A model generated the notes under the pieces. It saw nothing but the letters and a program-made list of their open reading frames with translations, was not told the DNA's origin and searched no databases. The translations under genes were made by a program, and so were the position numbers. A stretch of 64,000 nt of DNA from an uncultured Clostridia bacterium (GTDB lineage Bacteria > Bacillota > Clostridia > Oscillospirales > Ruminococcaceae): the NCBI GenBank assembly GCA_948473085.1, contig CAOKWH010000001.1, forward strand, positions 1-64,000, read 5' to 3'. Below are positions 48,568-59,078 of this stretch, piece by piece. Every line of letters starts with the position of its first letter. Positions within the stretch are counted from its first letter, which is position 1.

Positions 48568-50885
48568 TCCCCCTGGAGCAGATCGGCCACCAGCACAGTA
48601 ATGTCATCTTCCCGGCCGTCCAGCTGACGCTCCCGGGCAGTGGCAGCCAGGTTGTCCGCCAGTTCCTGGGCACTGAGCTTGGCCCCGGCCTCCAACTGGG
48701 ATTTTACCCAGTCTGCCCCGGTGGCTGTAACCCCATCCGATACCAGCACCACCCGGTCCCCTTCCCGCAGGGTGAGGCCGCTCTTCTCAAACGCAACCCC
48801 CTCTATAATGCCCGCCGGCAGGGAATCCGACTGGACATAGCCGGCCCGGCCGTTCTTCACCACAAAGGTGGGGGCAGCGCCTGCCTTATAGAAGTTGGCC
48901 CGGCCGCTGTGCAGGTCAATGCCCGCTACATCCACTGTAGCCAGTGTCTCCTCCCCGCTCTTTAGAAGCAAGGCCGAATTGACAATTTTCAGGGCCGCAT
49001 CATACCCCACCCCGGCTTCCAGCAGACGCCGGAGCAGGTCGGAGGTCATGGCGCTATCTACGGCGGCATTGCCGCCGCTGCCCATCCCATCCGAGAGCAC
49101 CATGACAAAGCTGCCCTGCCCATCCGGGAAGCACCGGAACGCATCCCCGGTAATGCGGGAGCCGCTTTCGGTAAGCTGGGCACTGCCCCAATCCACTGTA
49201 TACACCGCCCGCTCGGCCAGCAGCAAGTAGGCATGCCCCTGGGCTGTCTGCACCGTGGGGCGCTCCATATCCCGCTGTACAGCATCGCCAATATCCAGCG
49301 CCAGCGCCGAGGGGTTCAGCCGGGGCAGCTTGAGCAGATTGACTTCCGCCTCCACCGTCAGCCGTTCCTCCTCATCAAAGTGGCAGCAGACAAAACTGGG
49401 TTCCATTCCGGCCTCCTCCAGCACCTTCTGCACCTTTTCCTCCAGCTTCTGATCCCGGCTGCGAATGGCATCCCACCGCTGGGAAAGCTCGTCGGTCAGC
49501 ATGGCCAGCCCTTCAAACTGGTCGGTAACCACACGCCGTATCTGACTCACCTTGCGGCGGCCGCCCAGTTCGGCAATGTATCGGGTGTAGCCTGCTGTCA
49601 GGCCGGATGCAAATTCCTCCGGCTTGCGGCAGCGCTGGATAAAATGGGCAGGCAGGTCGCTGCTTTCCACCCGGCCCTGCTTGCGCAGCAGGTCCATACT
49701 GCTATTTACCGCATCCATTGTCTGGTTATAGTCCGCCTGCCAGCAGCGGTAACGCCGGGAGCAGCCGGTACACACCTCGTTTGCCGCCTGCTGCCACACC
49801 CCCTCAATATTACAGCGGCCCATCTCGCTCAGCTTTTGCGAAACCTGCCGGGTAGTTTCCCCAATTTCCCGCAGGGCGGCGGCAAAGCGCTCCATCTTCC
49901 TGCGCAGCACCATCCGCTCGGCAGCAATATCCTCGGCTGGGGAATGTATTCCAGGCCGGACAAAGTTAATCAGCTGCCCCGGCAGCACCAGAAAAACCAT
50001 GCAGGCCAGGATGTTTTCCGCCACAGCAATCCGCAGCATCGAAGCACTGGGGGAGGCCACCCCTGCCAGCGATGACACCACCAGAAAGGCCAGCGCCATG
50101 GGCACACGCCCAAGCCGGGCAAACATGCCTGCAATCAGCCCGCCAATGGCATAGCTGCCCATGAGAAAGGAGGTTTCCCGGCCCATTGCCAGCGCCACTG
50201 CCCCGGCCCCGGTGCCCAGCAAAGCGCCCCCGGCCTCACCGCCGGCGAAAGCGAACAGCAGTACCGCCGTAACAGCGGCCACCCGCCCAAGTGACAGGCC
50301 CAAAAACTCCAGATGCCCCAGGGCCGCAGCGGCCAAAAGGAAGGTGACATACAAACAGGCAAGTTCATTTTGATAGGCAGTGGACACCCTGTTTTCCAGA
50401 ATACGCATAGTCCGGGCAAAAAAGTAGGCACTACCCGCCGCCAGCATACTCACTGCCAATGCCATGGCCACCAGGTAGGGGCTAAGCCCCAGGGCAAAGG
50501 CCACAGCCAACGACCCCACCAGCATGCTGCCCCCTGCTGCTGCCGGCGCGGCGTAGGGCAACCGCCGCCACATACTACCGGTGCCCAGTGTCCAGCGCAC
50601 ACCGCCGAGCAGCAGCACAGCAGCAATATACTGCATACCCGCCTGATGGGGCGCCCAGAGGTAGCCCACCAGCGCCCCAAAGATAGCCGGAGTGGAATAC
50701 TCCAGCGGCACGGCCGCTGCGAAGGCCACGCCAAAGGGCGCAATCCCCCCCAGAAGATAGGAGCCGGAGAATACAGCCGAAAGAACGGCCGAGGCCGCCA
50801 ACCCCAACAGCCGCCGGTTCTGGTCCGCCGCATGTTTCAGGCGTTCCCCCAGGGAAATTCCAATAAAGTCGGTTCTGTTTTGCAT
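48564..50885 (-). CDS. spoIIE: Stage II sporulation protein E (PP2C phosphatase)
   Basis: 773 aa; multi-TM N-terminus, C-terminal PP2C FVMVLSDGMGSGGNAAVDSAMTSDLLRRLLEAG...DRVVLVSDGVTATGADWVKSQLEAG...DDITVLVADL. Confidence 0.9.
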   Translation of the reverse strand: MQNRTDFIGISLGERLKHAADQNRRLLGLAASAVLSAVFSGSYLLGGIAPFGVAFAAAVPLEYSTPAIFGALVGYLWAPHQAGMQYIAAVLLLGGVRWTLGTGSMWRRLPYAAPAAAGGSMLVGSLAVAFALGLSPYLVAMALAVSMLAAGSAYFFARTMRILENRVSTAYQNELACLYVTFLLAAAALGHLEFLGLSLGRVAAVTAVLLFAFAGGEAGGALLGTGAGAVALAMGRETSFLMGSYAIGGLIAGMFARLGRVPMALAFLVVSSLAGVASPSASMLRIAVAENILACMVFLVLPGQLINFVRPGIHSPAEDIAAERMVLRRKMERFAAALREIGETTRQVSQKLSEMGRCNIEGVWQQAANEVCTGCSRRYRCWQADYNQTMDAVNSSMDLLRKQGRVESSDLPAHFIQRCRKPEEFASGLTAGYTRYIAELGGRRKVSQIRRVVTDQFEGLAMLTDELSQRWDAIRSRDQKLEEKVQKVLEEAGMEPSFVCCHFDEEERLTVEAEVNLLKLPRLNPSALALDIGDAVQRDMERPTVQTAQGHAYLLLAERAVYTVDWGSAQLTESGSRITGDAFRCFPDGQGSFVMVLSDGMGSGGNAAVDSAMTSDLLRRLLEAGVGYDAALKIVNSALLLKSGEETLATVDVAGIDLHSGRANFYKAGAAPTFVVKNGRAGYVQSDSLPAGIIEGVAFEKSGLTLREGDRVVLVSDGVTATGADWVKSQLEAGAKLSAQELADNLAATARERQLDGREDDITVLVADLLQGE

Positions 50886-51085
50886 GATACCACCACCATT
50901 TCTTCATTCTGCGCATGATACGCTTCTTTTTGGAATATACTTACATTTTAGGGTTTTTCTTTGATTATAGCCTTTATTCCTTCCCAAAACCTGTCGCTTT
51001 GCCGCTGCTGTTTTCCCCCGAATGCCGGACCATCCTGCCGAAACGCCGCAGACACTGAATTTTTCCGGCAAAACTTCCATTTTCC

Positions 51086-51114
51086 TTGACAAAAATAGTC
51101 GGTAACGATACTAT
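51086..51114 (+). promoter_or_regulatory. Putative SigA promoter for gltX
   Basis: TTGACA-N17-TACTAT, about 70 nt upstream of the start codon. Confidence 0.7.
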
Positions 51115-51184
51115 TATATACAAGTGAACAAATCCCTTTTTCGGGCATCGGCCTGAAAAGAATGTATAATACGGAGGCAGAAAA

Positions 51185-52645
<1,461 letters not shown>

Positions 52646-52646
52646 C

Positions 52647-52678
52647 AAAAAACGGCGCAGTATACTGCGCCGTTTTTC
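52647..52678. terminator. Terminator of gltX
   Basis: AACGGCGCAGTATACTGCGCCGTTTTT perfect palindrome. Confidence 0.85.
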
Positions 52679-52716
52679 TATTATCCAAACCCCGCTATGC
52701 AGTTTACCCGGGAATA

Positions 52717-52752
52717 GAAAAAAGCAGCAGGCTCATCGCCTGCTGCTTTTTT
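52717..52752. terminator. Terminator of the minus-strand VanY-like gene
   Basis: AAAAAGCAGCAGGC-TCATC-GCCTGCTGCTTTTTT. Confidence 0.8.
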
Positions 52753-53767
52753 ATTCTTTTTCTGTCCGCTCCGGGATACCATCCTTAAAATAGGCTGTTA
52801 CAATAAACCCATCCACATTGTTGCCGGAGATACTATATTCCCCTGATGTGGGAACCGGCACTGTGGTGCCATCTTCCTCAGCAGCAACATAGTAGATTTC
52901 GTAAACGCCGCTTTCCATACCATAATACAGGTGATCCCCTTCCCAGGAGAAGCCCTTCAGCCACTCGATGTATTCCTCCATACATAGCTGCCGCTGTGCC
53001 ATCAGCGCAGCATGGGGAACCCCCACATAGCGCAGATGCCAAGGCTCAGAATAGATGCCGGTAATATCTGCCTTGTCTGGCGCATACCGGACAATGAAGC
53101 CATAAGTATGGCAGTTCTCCCCAATCCAGGAATAGACCCCCTGGCCATCGTAGTTTTGGGTCACACCATATTGGTAGGCCCCCAAATCCAACGCTAAGCC
53201 GGAGTGGTGCTCACTATGGCCTGGCCGGGCCGACCAATGGGAGGCCAATTCGACCCCCATTTGCATGGAGTACTGCGAAAACAGCTGCTGTTGCAGCTCA
53301 TAGCTGCGATAGGTGCTGATAACATTGATGCGCACACTGCCGGCAACTGTCAGAAAATCATCCATCAGGCTGTTGAGCGCCTCTACAGTTTGGGGCAGGA
53401 GTTTTTCCTGCTCGTTTTTAACCAGATAGCTTTCGCTCTTGGTATCGGAAACAACAACCAATTTTTCCATATTGGGGAATGTACAGGCATACTCCTGGTT
53501 GACCAAAATCAGGTCCCCCTGATGGACATCGTCCGGCTGCATCTGTACATAGGTCCAGTCGGGTTCCCCCTGCTTTTCGGCATCTGCTGCCAAAACCGGC
53601 CGGGTGCCATTGTTGATAATAATCCACCCGCACAGGAACATCAGCAGGCAGAAGGAGAAGCCGTTGCCGTTTCGCGTTTTCTTCTGGCTTTGTCGCTTTA
53701 TCGGCCGGGTATCCGGGTCCCATCTGGAACAGTGGGGGGTGAAATCCTGTTCCCTTGAATCAAACAT
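52751..53767 (-). CDS. M15 family (VanY-like) D-Ala-D-Ala carboxypeptidase
   Basis: INVISTYRSYELQQQLFSQYSMQMG...WSARPGHSEHHSGLALDLGAYQYG...EPWHLRYVGVPHAALMAQRQLCMEEYIEWLK; N-terminal TM. Confidence 0.92.
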   Translation of the reverse strand: MFDSREQDFTPHCSRWDPDTRPIKRQSQKKTRNGNGFSFCLLMFLCGWIIINNGTRPVLAADAEKQGEPDWTYVQMQPDDVHQGDLILVNQEYACTFPNMEKLVVVSDTKSESYLVKNEQEKLLPQTVEALNSLMDDFLTVAGSVRINVISTYRSYELQQQLFSQYSMQMGVELASHWSARPGHSEHHSGLALDLGAYQYGVTQNYDGQGVYSWIGENCHTYGFIVRYAPDKADITGIYSEPWHLRYVGVPHAALMAQRQLCMEEYIEWLKGFSWEGDHLYYGMESGVYEIYYVAAEEDGTTVPVPTSGEYSISGNNVDGFIVTAYFKDGIPERTEKE

Positions 53768-53780
53768 TTGCTCACCTTCC

Positions 53781-55052
53781 CTACTGTACCGGGGTTTCTT
53801 CCTCGGCGTCGTTCTCTTTGTCCTCCGGCCGGGCTACAGGCTCCTGCAGGTCCTTCCAAATCTGGTTGACATATTCTACACACTCAAAGTAAACCTTGGT
53901 GAGAAGGTTCTCCGGTATCTGCAAACGCTGGGCATAGGCAATTAGGCCGTTCCAATCCGCTCTTTCATAGCAGAGCACCAGCTGATACAGGTCACTGCTT
54001 GGCCCTTCGCCGCCGGTAAGTGCCGATTTAACCTCCGGGGAGATGGGCAGTTCATTCAGCGCATCCTCCAGCGGAACATCCAAAAGGGTACCCAATGTGG
54101 AGAACATACCCATCAAATAGGCCTCATGCCCCGAGATAGGCAGGTTTTCCACCAGGTTTGCCAGTTCCATGCAGAAGTTGGCCCGCTGGAAGGAAATGCG
54201 AATCAGCTCATCCTGGACGCCGTCGCTCTCTTCCCGGAAGCTGAGCAGGTAAATCCACTGCTTGAGCTGGGCAATTCCAAGAATAACCAGCGCCTGCTGT
54301 ACCGATTTAACCTGATTGCGCAGCGCAAAGTAGGCCGAATTAACCAGCTTCATCAGCGAAAAAGCCAGGGTTACATCCCGGGAGATGATGTTTGTAATTT
54401 CATCAATATCCGGCTCGTCCTTAGTAACTGCCACCATCAGCTGGAAAAAGTTGCTTTGCATGTGATCAAAGCGATGTACCTTGGACTTTTTCTGCTCAGC
54501 CACATAGCTGCCCTGCAAATAATCGCAGCCCAGCTCCTTAGCCAGTTCCAGCGCCTCCGGTGTATCCAAATGGCTGGCAACCACCTTTTTTTGCAGGTTG
54601 TGCGCCACATTAATGACATTGCGCAGCGTGGTATCGTTCTTTCTAAAATCCACCTTGATAATATCCACTGCGTCCATAATACCAAAATAACGGGGCAAAA
54701 ATTCAAAGCCAATCAGGGCAATGCGATACCCCTGCTTTTTAAACCGGTAGATAATCTTCTTTGCCAGCGGATGGATAATGCTGTTGTCCTCCACCTGGAT
54801 AATCAGCTGATCTTTAGAAAACATTTTGGGGATATTGCGCATGAGCAGGTTCGGGGTAAAGGTCAGAAACGCCTGCTGCTCGCCCAGAAAGCGCTCATCG
54901 CTCAACTGGCCCAAAAATTCCTCGATGGCATTGGCCACCCAAACATCCTGCTGTGTATATAGGGAACTCTCGTCCGCGCGATACAAAATTTCATAGGCCG
55001 AAACCTTTCCATTTTTGTCCAATATCGGTTGCCGAACAATATAAGTTTCCAT
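53781..55052 (-). CDS. EAL-like/HDOD domain signalling protein (YuxH type)
   Basis: METYIVRQPILDKNGKVSAYEILYRADESS (degenerate EAL N-domain) plus HDOD C-domain (DIDEITNIISRDVTLAFSLMKLVNSAYFALRNQVKSVQQALVILGIAQLKQWIYLLSFR). Confidence 0.9.
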   Translation of the reverse strand: METYIVRQPILDKNGKVSAYEILYRADESSLYTQQDVWVANAIEEFLGQLSDERFLGEQQAFLTFTPNLLMRNIPKMFSKDQLIIQVEDNSIIHPLAKKIIYRFKKQGYRIALIGFEFLPRYFGIMDAVDIIKVDFRKNDTTLRNVINVAHNLQKKVVASHLDTPEALELAKELGCDYLQGSYVAEQKKSKVHRFDHMQSNFFQLMVAVTKDEPDIDEITNIISRDVTLAFSLMKLVNSAYFALRNQVKSVQQALVILGIAQLKQWIYLLSFREESDGVQDELIRISFQRANFCMELANLVENLPISGHEAYLMGMFSTLGTLLDVPLEDALNELPISPEVKSALTGGEGPSSDLYQLVLCYERADWNGLIAYAQRLQIPENLLTKVYFECVEYVNQIWKDLQEPVARPEDKENDAEEETPVQ

Positions 55053-55085
55053 AAAACTCCCTCCCTATCCTTTTCCGTGACAGTG

Positions 55086-57119
55086 TTAGCTTTTATATAG
55101 GCCCTTGGGCGGACGGTCCTCGGGCTGCTCCTGAGACCAGTGGATATTGATTTGGTCCCCATACTGAATCATATCCAGATAGGACGCCCTGCGGCCGTTC
55201 CGGGTTACAATAATTTCGCCCTTTGGGTCCTGAGGGTCAATCTCCACATAGTTCAGCAGGGAAAACAGCTGGTAGCCTTCCGCCTTGGGTGTCAGTACAC
55301 ATTCTACTCCATTTAGCCAAATTTGTATACCGCCTTCTATCTTTGCAGGGGACGGCGGGCTTTTAGAAGGAATATCCACCGGGGCTGTGATCCGATCCCC
55401 AGGGTGCAACGGCATGGTACGGTCGGTACAGAGGGTCCCATTCACCATCACCTCGCCCACATTTTCAAAGCCGTGCAGGTTCAGCAGCTGTTCCACAGTG
55501 CTCACCTGCCGGGCCTCTATCCGGTCTCCCTGTTCAATGGGCCGGTCCCCCTGGGCGGGTTCATCATTCACCCAGGCCTGGGTACCGGCTGGAACCTGTT
55601 TGCCAAACAGCTCCACCTCATAGGGGAACCAGGGGGAAACCGCCTGCTGCAGCAGCAGCGCCGCGTCGGCGCCATCCACTGCAGGTGTAAAGACAATTTC
55701 ATCCCCAGCCTGAAGCAGGGTTGACAGACTGGCTACAGTGCCGTTTACCTGAATTTCAGCCAAGGTGGGCAATTCCCCCCGGGCCACGGTGCGCTGGCCG
55801 TTGTATTCATAGCGGATGCTCTTTCCAGTGTGCCCCATAATCTGCCCATACTGGTATCCACTCAGCCGCAGGGCCTCCATCACCGTCATGGCCGCACCCG
55901 TCAGGTGTAGCTGTGCATCATTCACCGATACCGTCATAGTACCGCCGCCGTTACCCACCATCTCCAACGCTGTTACAGCAATGCCAATGGGGGTGGCGTA
56001 CTCGGCCGAAAGGAACTGCTCATCCGCCAAAATCTGCTGTTTCATATAGTTGCTGCCGCCAATGGCAACACGGTTGGACTCCACGCCCAGCTCCTTCACC
56101 AGCAGCGGGCACAGCCCCGGCGTGCGGCTGCCGCCGCCCACCATAAATACCGCCCGGGGCGGGGTTCCGTTAATTTGAAGGATGCCTTCGGCAATTTTAC
56201 GGGCCAGGTTTTCCACCGCCGGCTGCATACGGGCCAGCAGCTCGTCCAGCTCCACTGTATAGGCAAAGCCCAGTACATCCTGGTATTCAATCGTGGGCTT
56301 TCCGGCGCTGGCCTCGAACTTGAGGCGCTCCGCTGTGGAAAAGTCCACCAAAAATTCCTGCATCAGCCGCTCTGTCACCTCATCGCCGGCCACAGTAGCC
56401 ATTGTGTAGCCACAGATACTCCCGCCATTTGCCACTGCAATATCGGAGGTTCCTGCCCCCACATCCACCAGGGCAACATTGAGCAGGCGCAGCTCCTTGG
56501 GCACCACTGCATTCATTGCGGCAATGGGCTCCAGTGTAATGCTGGCAATGGATAGGCCCAGCAAAGACATGGTGGCATACAGGCTTTCCACCACCCCGTT
56601 GGGCAAAAAGGTAGCAATAAGCTCCACCTCCAGGCGCCTGCCCCGGTGCCCCAGCAGTGTAGAAAAGGCATAGCCATCCAGGTGGTAGCCCACAACTGTG
56701 TGCCCCACGCTGCAAAGCTCCACCGGTTCCTCCTCCAGCATCTCCTGCGCCAACTGTTCATAGGCCTGCTGCACTGCCTGCAGCTCTAAGTTGGCCAGAG
56801 TGCGGGAGTCAATAACCTGCTGGCTGGGCAGTTCCATCTCATAGCTGATCCGTTCGGTGCGCAGCACACGGCCGGCAGCCGCCACATGAACCTCTTTGAG
56901 CGCAATACCCAGTGACTGCTCCAGCTTCTCCTTCACCTGCCGGGCAATTCGGGCGGTCTGCTGGATATCCTCAATCTGGCCGTCCACCACAGCCCTGGCA
57001 GAATGCTCCACCGTTTCGGCCTGGATTACCTCCAACACGCCATCCCGGACTGTGCTGACAATGCCGGTGACGCTGCGTGTACCAATATCCAGTATAAATA
57101 GCGGTTTTCCTGTACCCAT
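55086..57119 (-). CDS. FtsA-like actin-family ATPase with long C-terminal extension
   Basis: 677 aa; PLFILDIGTRSVTGIVSTV, NVALVDVGAGTSDIAVANGGSICGYTMATVAGDEVTERLMQEFLVDFSTAERLKFEAS, AVFMVGGGSRTPGLCPLLVKELG; extension of about 270 aa with recurring VNG...GDxI segments. Confidence 0.85.
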   Translation of the reverse strand: MGTGKPLFILDIGTRSVTGIVSTVRDGVLEVIQAETVEHSARAVVDGQIEDIQQTARIARQVKEKLEQSLGIALKEVHVAAAGRVLRTERISYEMELPSQQVIDSRTLANLELQAVQQAYEQLAQEMLEEEPVELCSVGHTVVGYHLDGYAFSTLLGHRGRRLEVELIATFLPNGVVESLYATMSLLGLSIASITLEPIAAMNAVVPKELRLLNVALVDVGAGTSDIAVANGGSICGYTMATVAGDEVTERLMQEFLVDFSTAERLKFEASAGKPTIEYQDVLGFAYTVELDELLARMQPAVENLARKIAEGILQINGTPPRAVFMVGGGSRTPGLCPLLVKELGVESNRVAIGGSNYMKQQILADEQFLSAEYATPIGIAVTALEMVGNGGGTMTVSVNDAQLHLTGAAMTVMEALRLSGYQYGQIMGHTGKSIRYEYNGQRTVARGELPTLAEIQVNGTVASLSTLLQAGDEIVFTPAVDGADAALLLQQAVSPWFPYEVELFGKQVPAGTQAWVNDEPAQGDRPIEQGDRIEARQVSTVEQLLNLHGFENVGEVMVNGTLCTDRTMPLHPGDRITAPVDIPSKSPPSPAKIEGGIQIWLNGVECVLTPKAEGYQLFSLLNYVEIDPQDPKGEIIVTRNGRRASYLDMIQYGDQINIHWSQEQPEDRPPKGLYKS

Positions 57120-57156
57120 AGCGCTCTCCCGTCCTTCTGTTCTATCTCACTTGTTA

Positions 57157-57474
57157 TCAGTCCTTCGACCATTCCTTAGCCATTGCGGCCAAGGGGTCGT
57201 GCCCGTTCTTTATCCGGTAGGACGCCTGCAGCAGCTGCACATAAATGGCGGCCACCACTTCGTAAAGTTCTGGCGGGATATTACTGCCCACCTCCAGCAT
57301 GCAGAGCATGGACGCCGCGCTGTCATCCCGGAAAACCGGGATTCCCTGCCGCTCCGCCGTATCAATGATGCGCTGGGCAACTTCGCCGTATCCGGAGGCA
57401 ATGACAATGGGCGCCATATCCTCCTGCACATTATATTTTAGGGCAACTGCCTTGTTCTTTTTAGATCTTGACAT
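57157..57474 (-). CDS. Stand-alone FlhB C-terminal domain protein (YlqH/FlhX-like)
   Basis: MSRSKKNKAVALKYNVQEDMAPIVIASGYGEVAQRIIDTAERQGIPVFRDDSAASMLCMLEVGSNIPPELYEVVAAIYVQLLQ matches the FlhB/YscU cytoplasmic domain after the NPTH site; ATG overlaps the upstream stop by 14 nt. Confidence 0.85.
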   Translation of the reverse strand: MSRSKKNKAVALKYNVQEDMAPIVIASGYGEVAQRIIDTAERQGIPVFRDDSAASMLCMLEVGSNIPPELYEVVAAIYVQLLQASYRIKNGHDPLAAMAKEWSKD

Positions 57475-58864
57475 CAATACCCGTCCTTTTATAGGGCAGG
57501 GAGCGGAAGACATCCATCAGGGAGCGGGGGCGCTCCAGCCCCTCCACCTTCAGCTCTCCTACGCGGTATTCGGTTTGCTGCGTACACTGCCGCAGGCTGC
57601 TTTTCAGGTCGCTGTACACCGAGAGATAGGCCGGCGGGCAGTAAAGGGAACAATCGATAATTTTTTCCCGCACAAACAGTTCCAGCTCAAAACGGCCCAC
57701 ACTTTCAATATCAAAGGAGAGCAGCATGTGTATCTGTTTGCCCCCAACCGAAAACTCCCGGTCGTCCTCCTCGCCGTTGGGGTTAATCCAAATTTCGGCA
57801 AAGGAGCGCATATCCTCGTACTGCACCGGGATAACATAGTGCAGCAGCGGCGTAAAGTTACAGGGGGAGGAAAGCAGGCTGTGTATAATCCGTTCCAGCC
57901 GATCGGCGCCCTGGCTTGCCATTTCCTCCTGCCCGGTTTGCCGGTGCAGAATTTCGGCCAGCACATCCATCGCCGTATTTTCCCGGCGGCCCGACTGCTT
58001 CATGCCCTCCAAAAAACTCTCTAAGTTGCTCAAAAAATTGTTGCGGGCGGTATCCCCGTGCATCTGCTGAAGCAGGTTGGACACCGATTCCCGTAAAAAA
58101 TCCCCGTTGTTGTTATATCTGGAAAGGTTATACATCACCATTTTTACAACCTTTTCGGTCTGGTCGGAAAAGAGGATGCTGTCCTGCAATTCCAGCAGCA
58201 GATCCTGCGTCTGGCGCTTTAGCTCCTCAAACTGCGCCGGGGCGTTCTCCGACCGGTACTGCCCGGCCAGGTCCGCCAGCCTCTGGGACAAATCCTTGCT
58301 GGCAAACAGGCTCTCGGACAGGAAGGACAGGCTATTTGCCACCGATCCAAGCGTTTCACTCCTGGTATAAAACTGGGTCAGAGCCTTGAGGAAGGAAACC
58401 GTTGCGTGCCGCAGCTGGTTCTGCTGGGGATAATCCTTCAGCTCCTGGCGCAGCTGGTCAAACAGCGCCCCTTTAAAAAAGGTGGAAACCTTCTCCTGTT
58501 GGAGCATTTCGTCCGCAATCTGGTCCTCCGAGATTAAGAGGTTGCCAAACATCTGCTCCAGCTCCTGGGTAAAGGGGCTGTTGTTGGCCGGAAGGAGACG
58601 GATCAGTGCCTCCATAGAGGAGATGCTCTGCAAAAAATTAACCGTTACCGAAGGGTCCTTGAGCAGGTTGAGCAGCAGGGCGGAAGCGTCGTCCTGCTGA
58701 ATCATGCCGTTATTTTGCTGTAGCAGTTCCGACTGGGAGTTGGGCTTGTTTACCCGCGTGGTATCCTGCAGCGGAAAGGCCATGGCCATATCCACATTGC
58801 GCTTAATTTCCGGCGCCTGGTTTTTGTTGACAAGAGGGGTTGTCACCCTTAATATATCCGCCAT
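57461..58864 (-). CDS. Uncharacterised 467-aa protein, possible FliK/YlqG-like partner of the FlhB-like protein
   Basis: Long Gln/Leu-rich helical N-region; C-region IHMLLSFDIESVGRFELELFVREKIIDCSLYCPPAYLSVYSDLKSSLRQCTQQTEYRVGELKVEGLERP resembles a FliK flg_hook-type domain; overlaps the FlhB-like ORF. Confidence 0.6.
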   Translation of the reverse strand: MADILRVTTPLVNKNQAPEIKRNVDMAMAFPLQDTTRVNKPNSQSELLQQNNGMIQQDDASALLLNLLKDPSVTVNFLQSISSMEALIRLLPANNSPFTQELEQMFGNLLISEDQIADEMLQQEKVSTFFKGALFDQLRQELKDYPQQNQLRHATVSFLKALTQFYTRSETLGSVANSLSFLSESLFASKDLSQRLADLAGQYRSENAPAQFEELKRQTQDLLLELQDSILFSDQTEKVVKMVMYNLSRYNNNGDFLRESVSNLLQQMHGDTARNNFLSNLESFLEGMKQSGRRENTAMDVLAEILHRQTGQEEMASQGADRLERIIHSLLSSPCNFTPLLHYVIPVQYEDMRSFAEIWINPNGEEDDREFSVGGKQIHMLLSFDIESVGRFELELFVREKIIDCSLYCPPAYLSVYSDLKSSLRQCTQQTEYRVGELKVEGLERPRSLMDVFRSLPYKRTGIDVKI

Positions 58865-59078
58865 CTGTTTTCCCGGTGACGCCCCGGCTGTCCCCCTTTC
58901 GTTTGGATATTTTTATTTTATATTCTACTTTGCGATAATTTTAGTACATAAATATATATCGTACAGAAACAGAAAAACACAAGAGTTTTGCTTGTTTTTT
59001 TTGCAATGTGGTCGAACACCTTTATTAAAGTCCTAAAATATGCCCGGACAAAATAACATGAACAGTAGGTGAAGCATA

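Noticed and set aside
58866-59078. SigD (flagellar sigma) promoter upstream of cheA
   Set aside because: TAAA-like elements are present but no properly spaced GCCGATAT-like -10; not supportable by eye.
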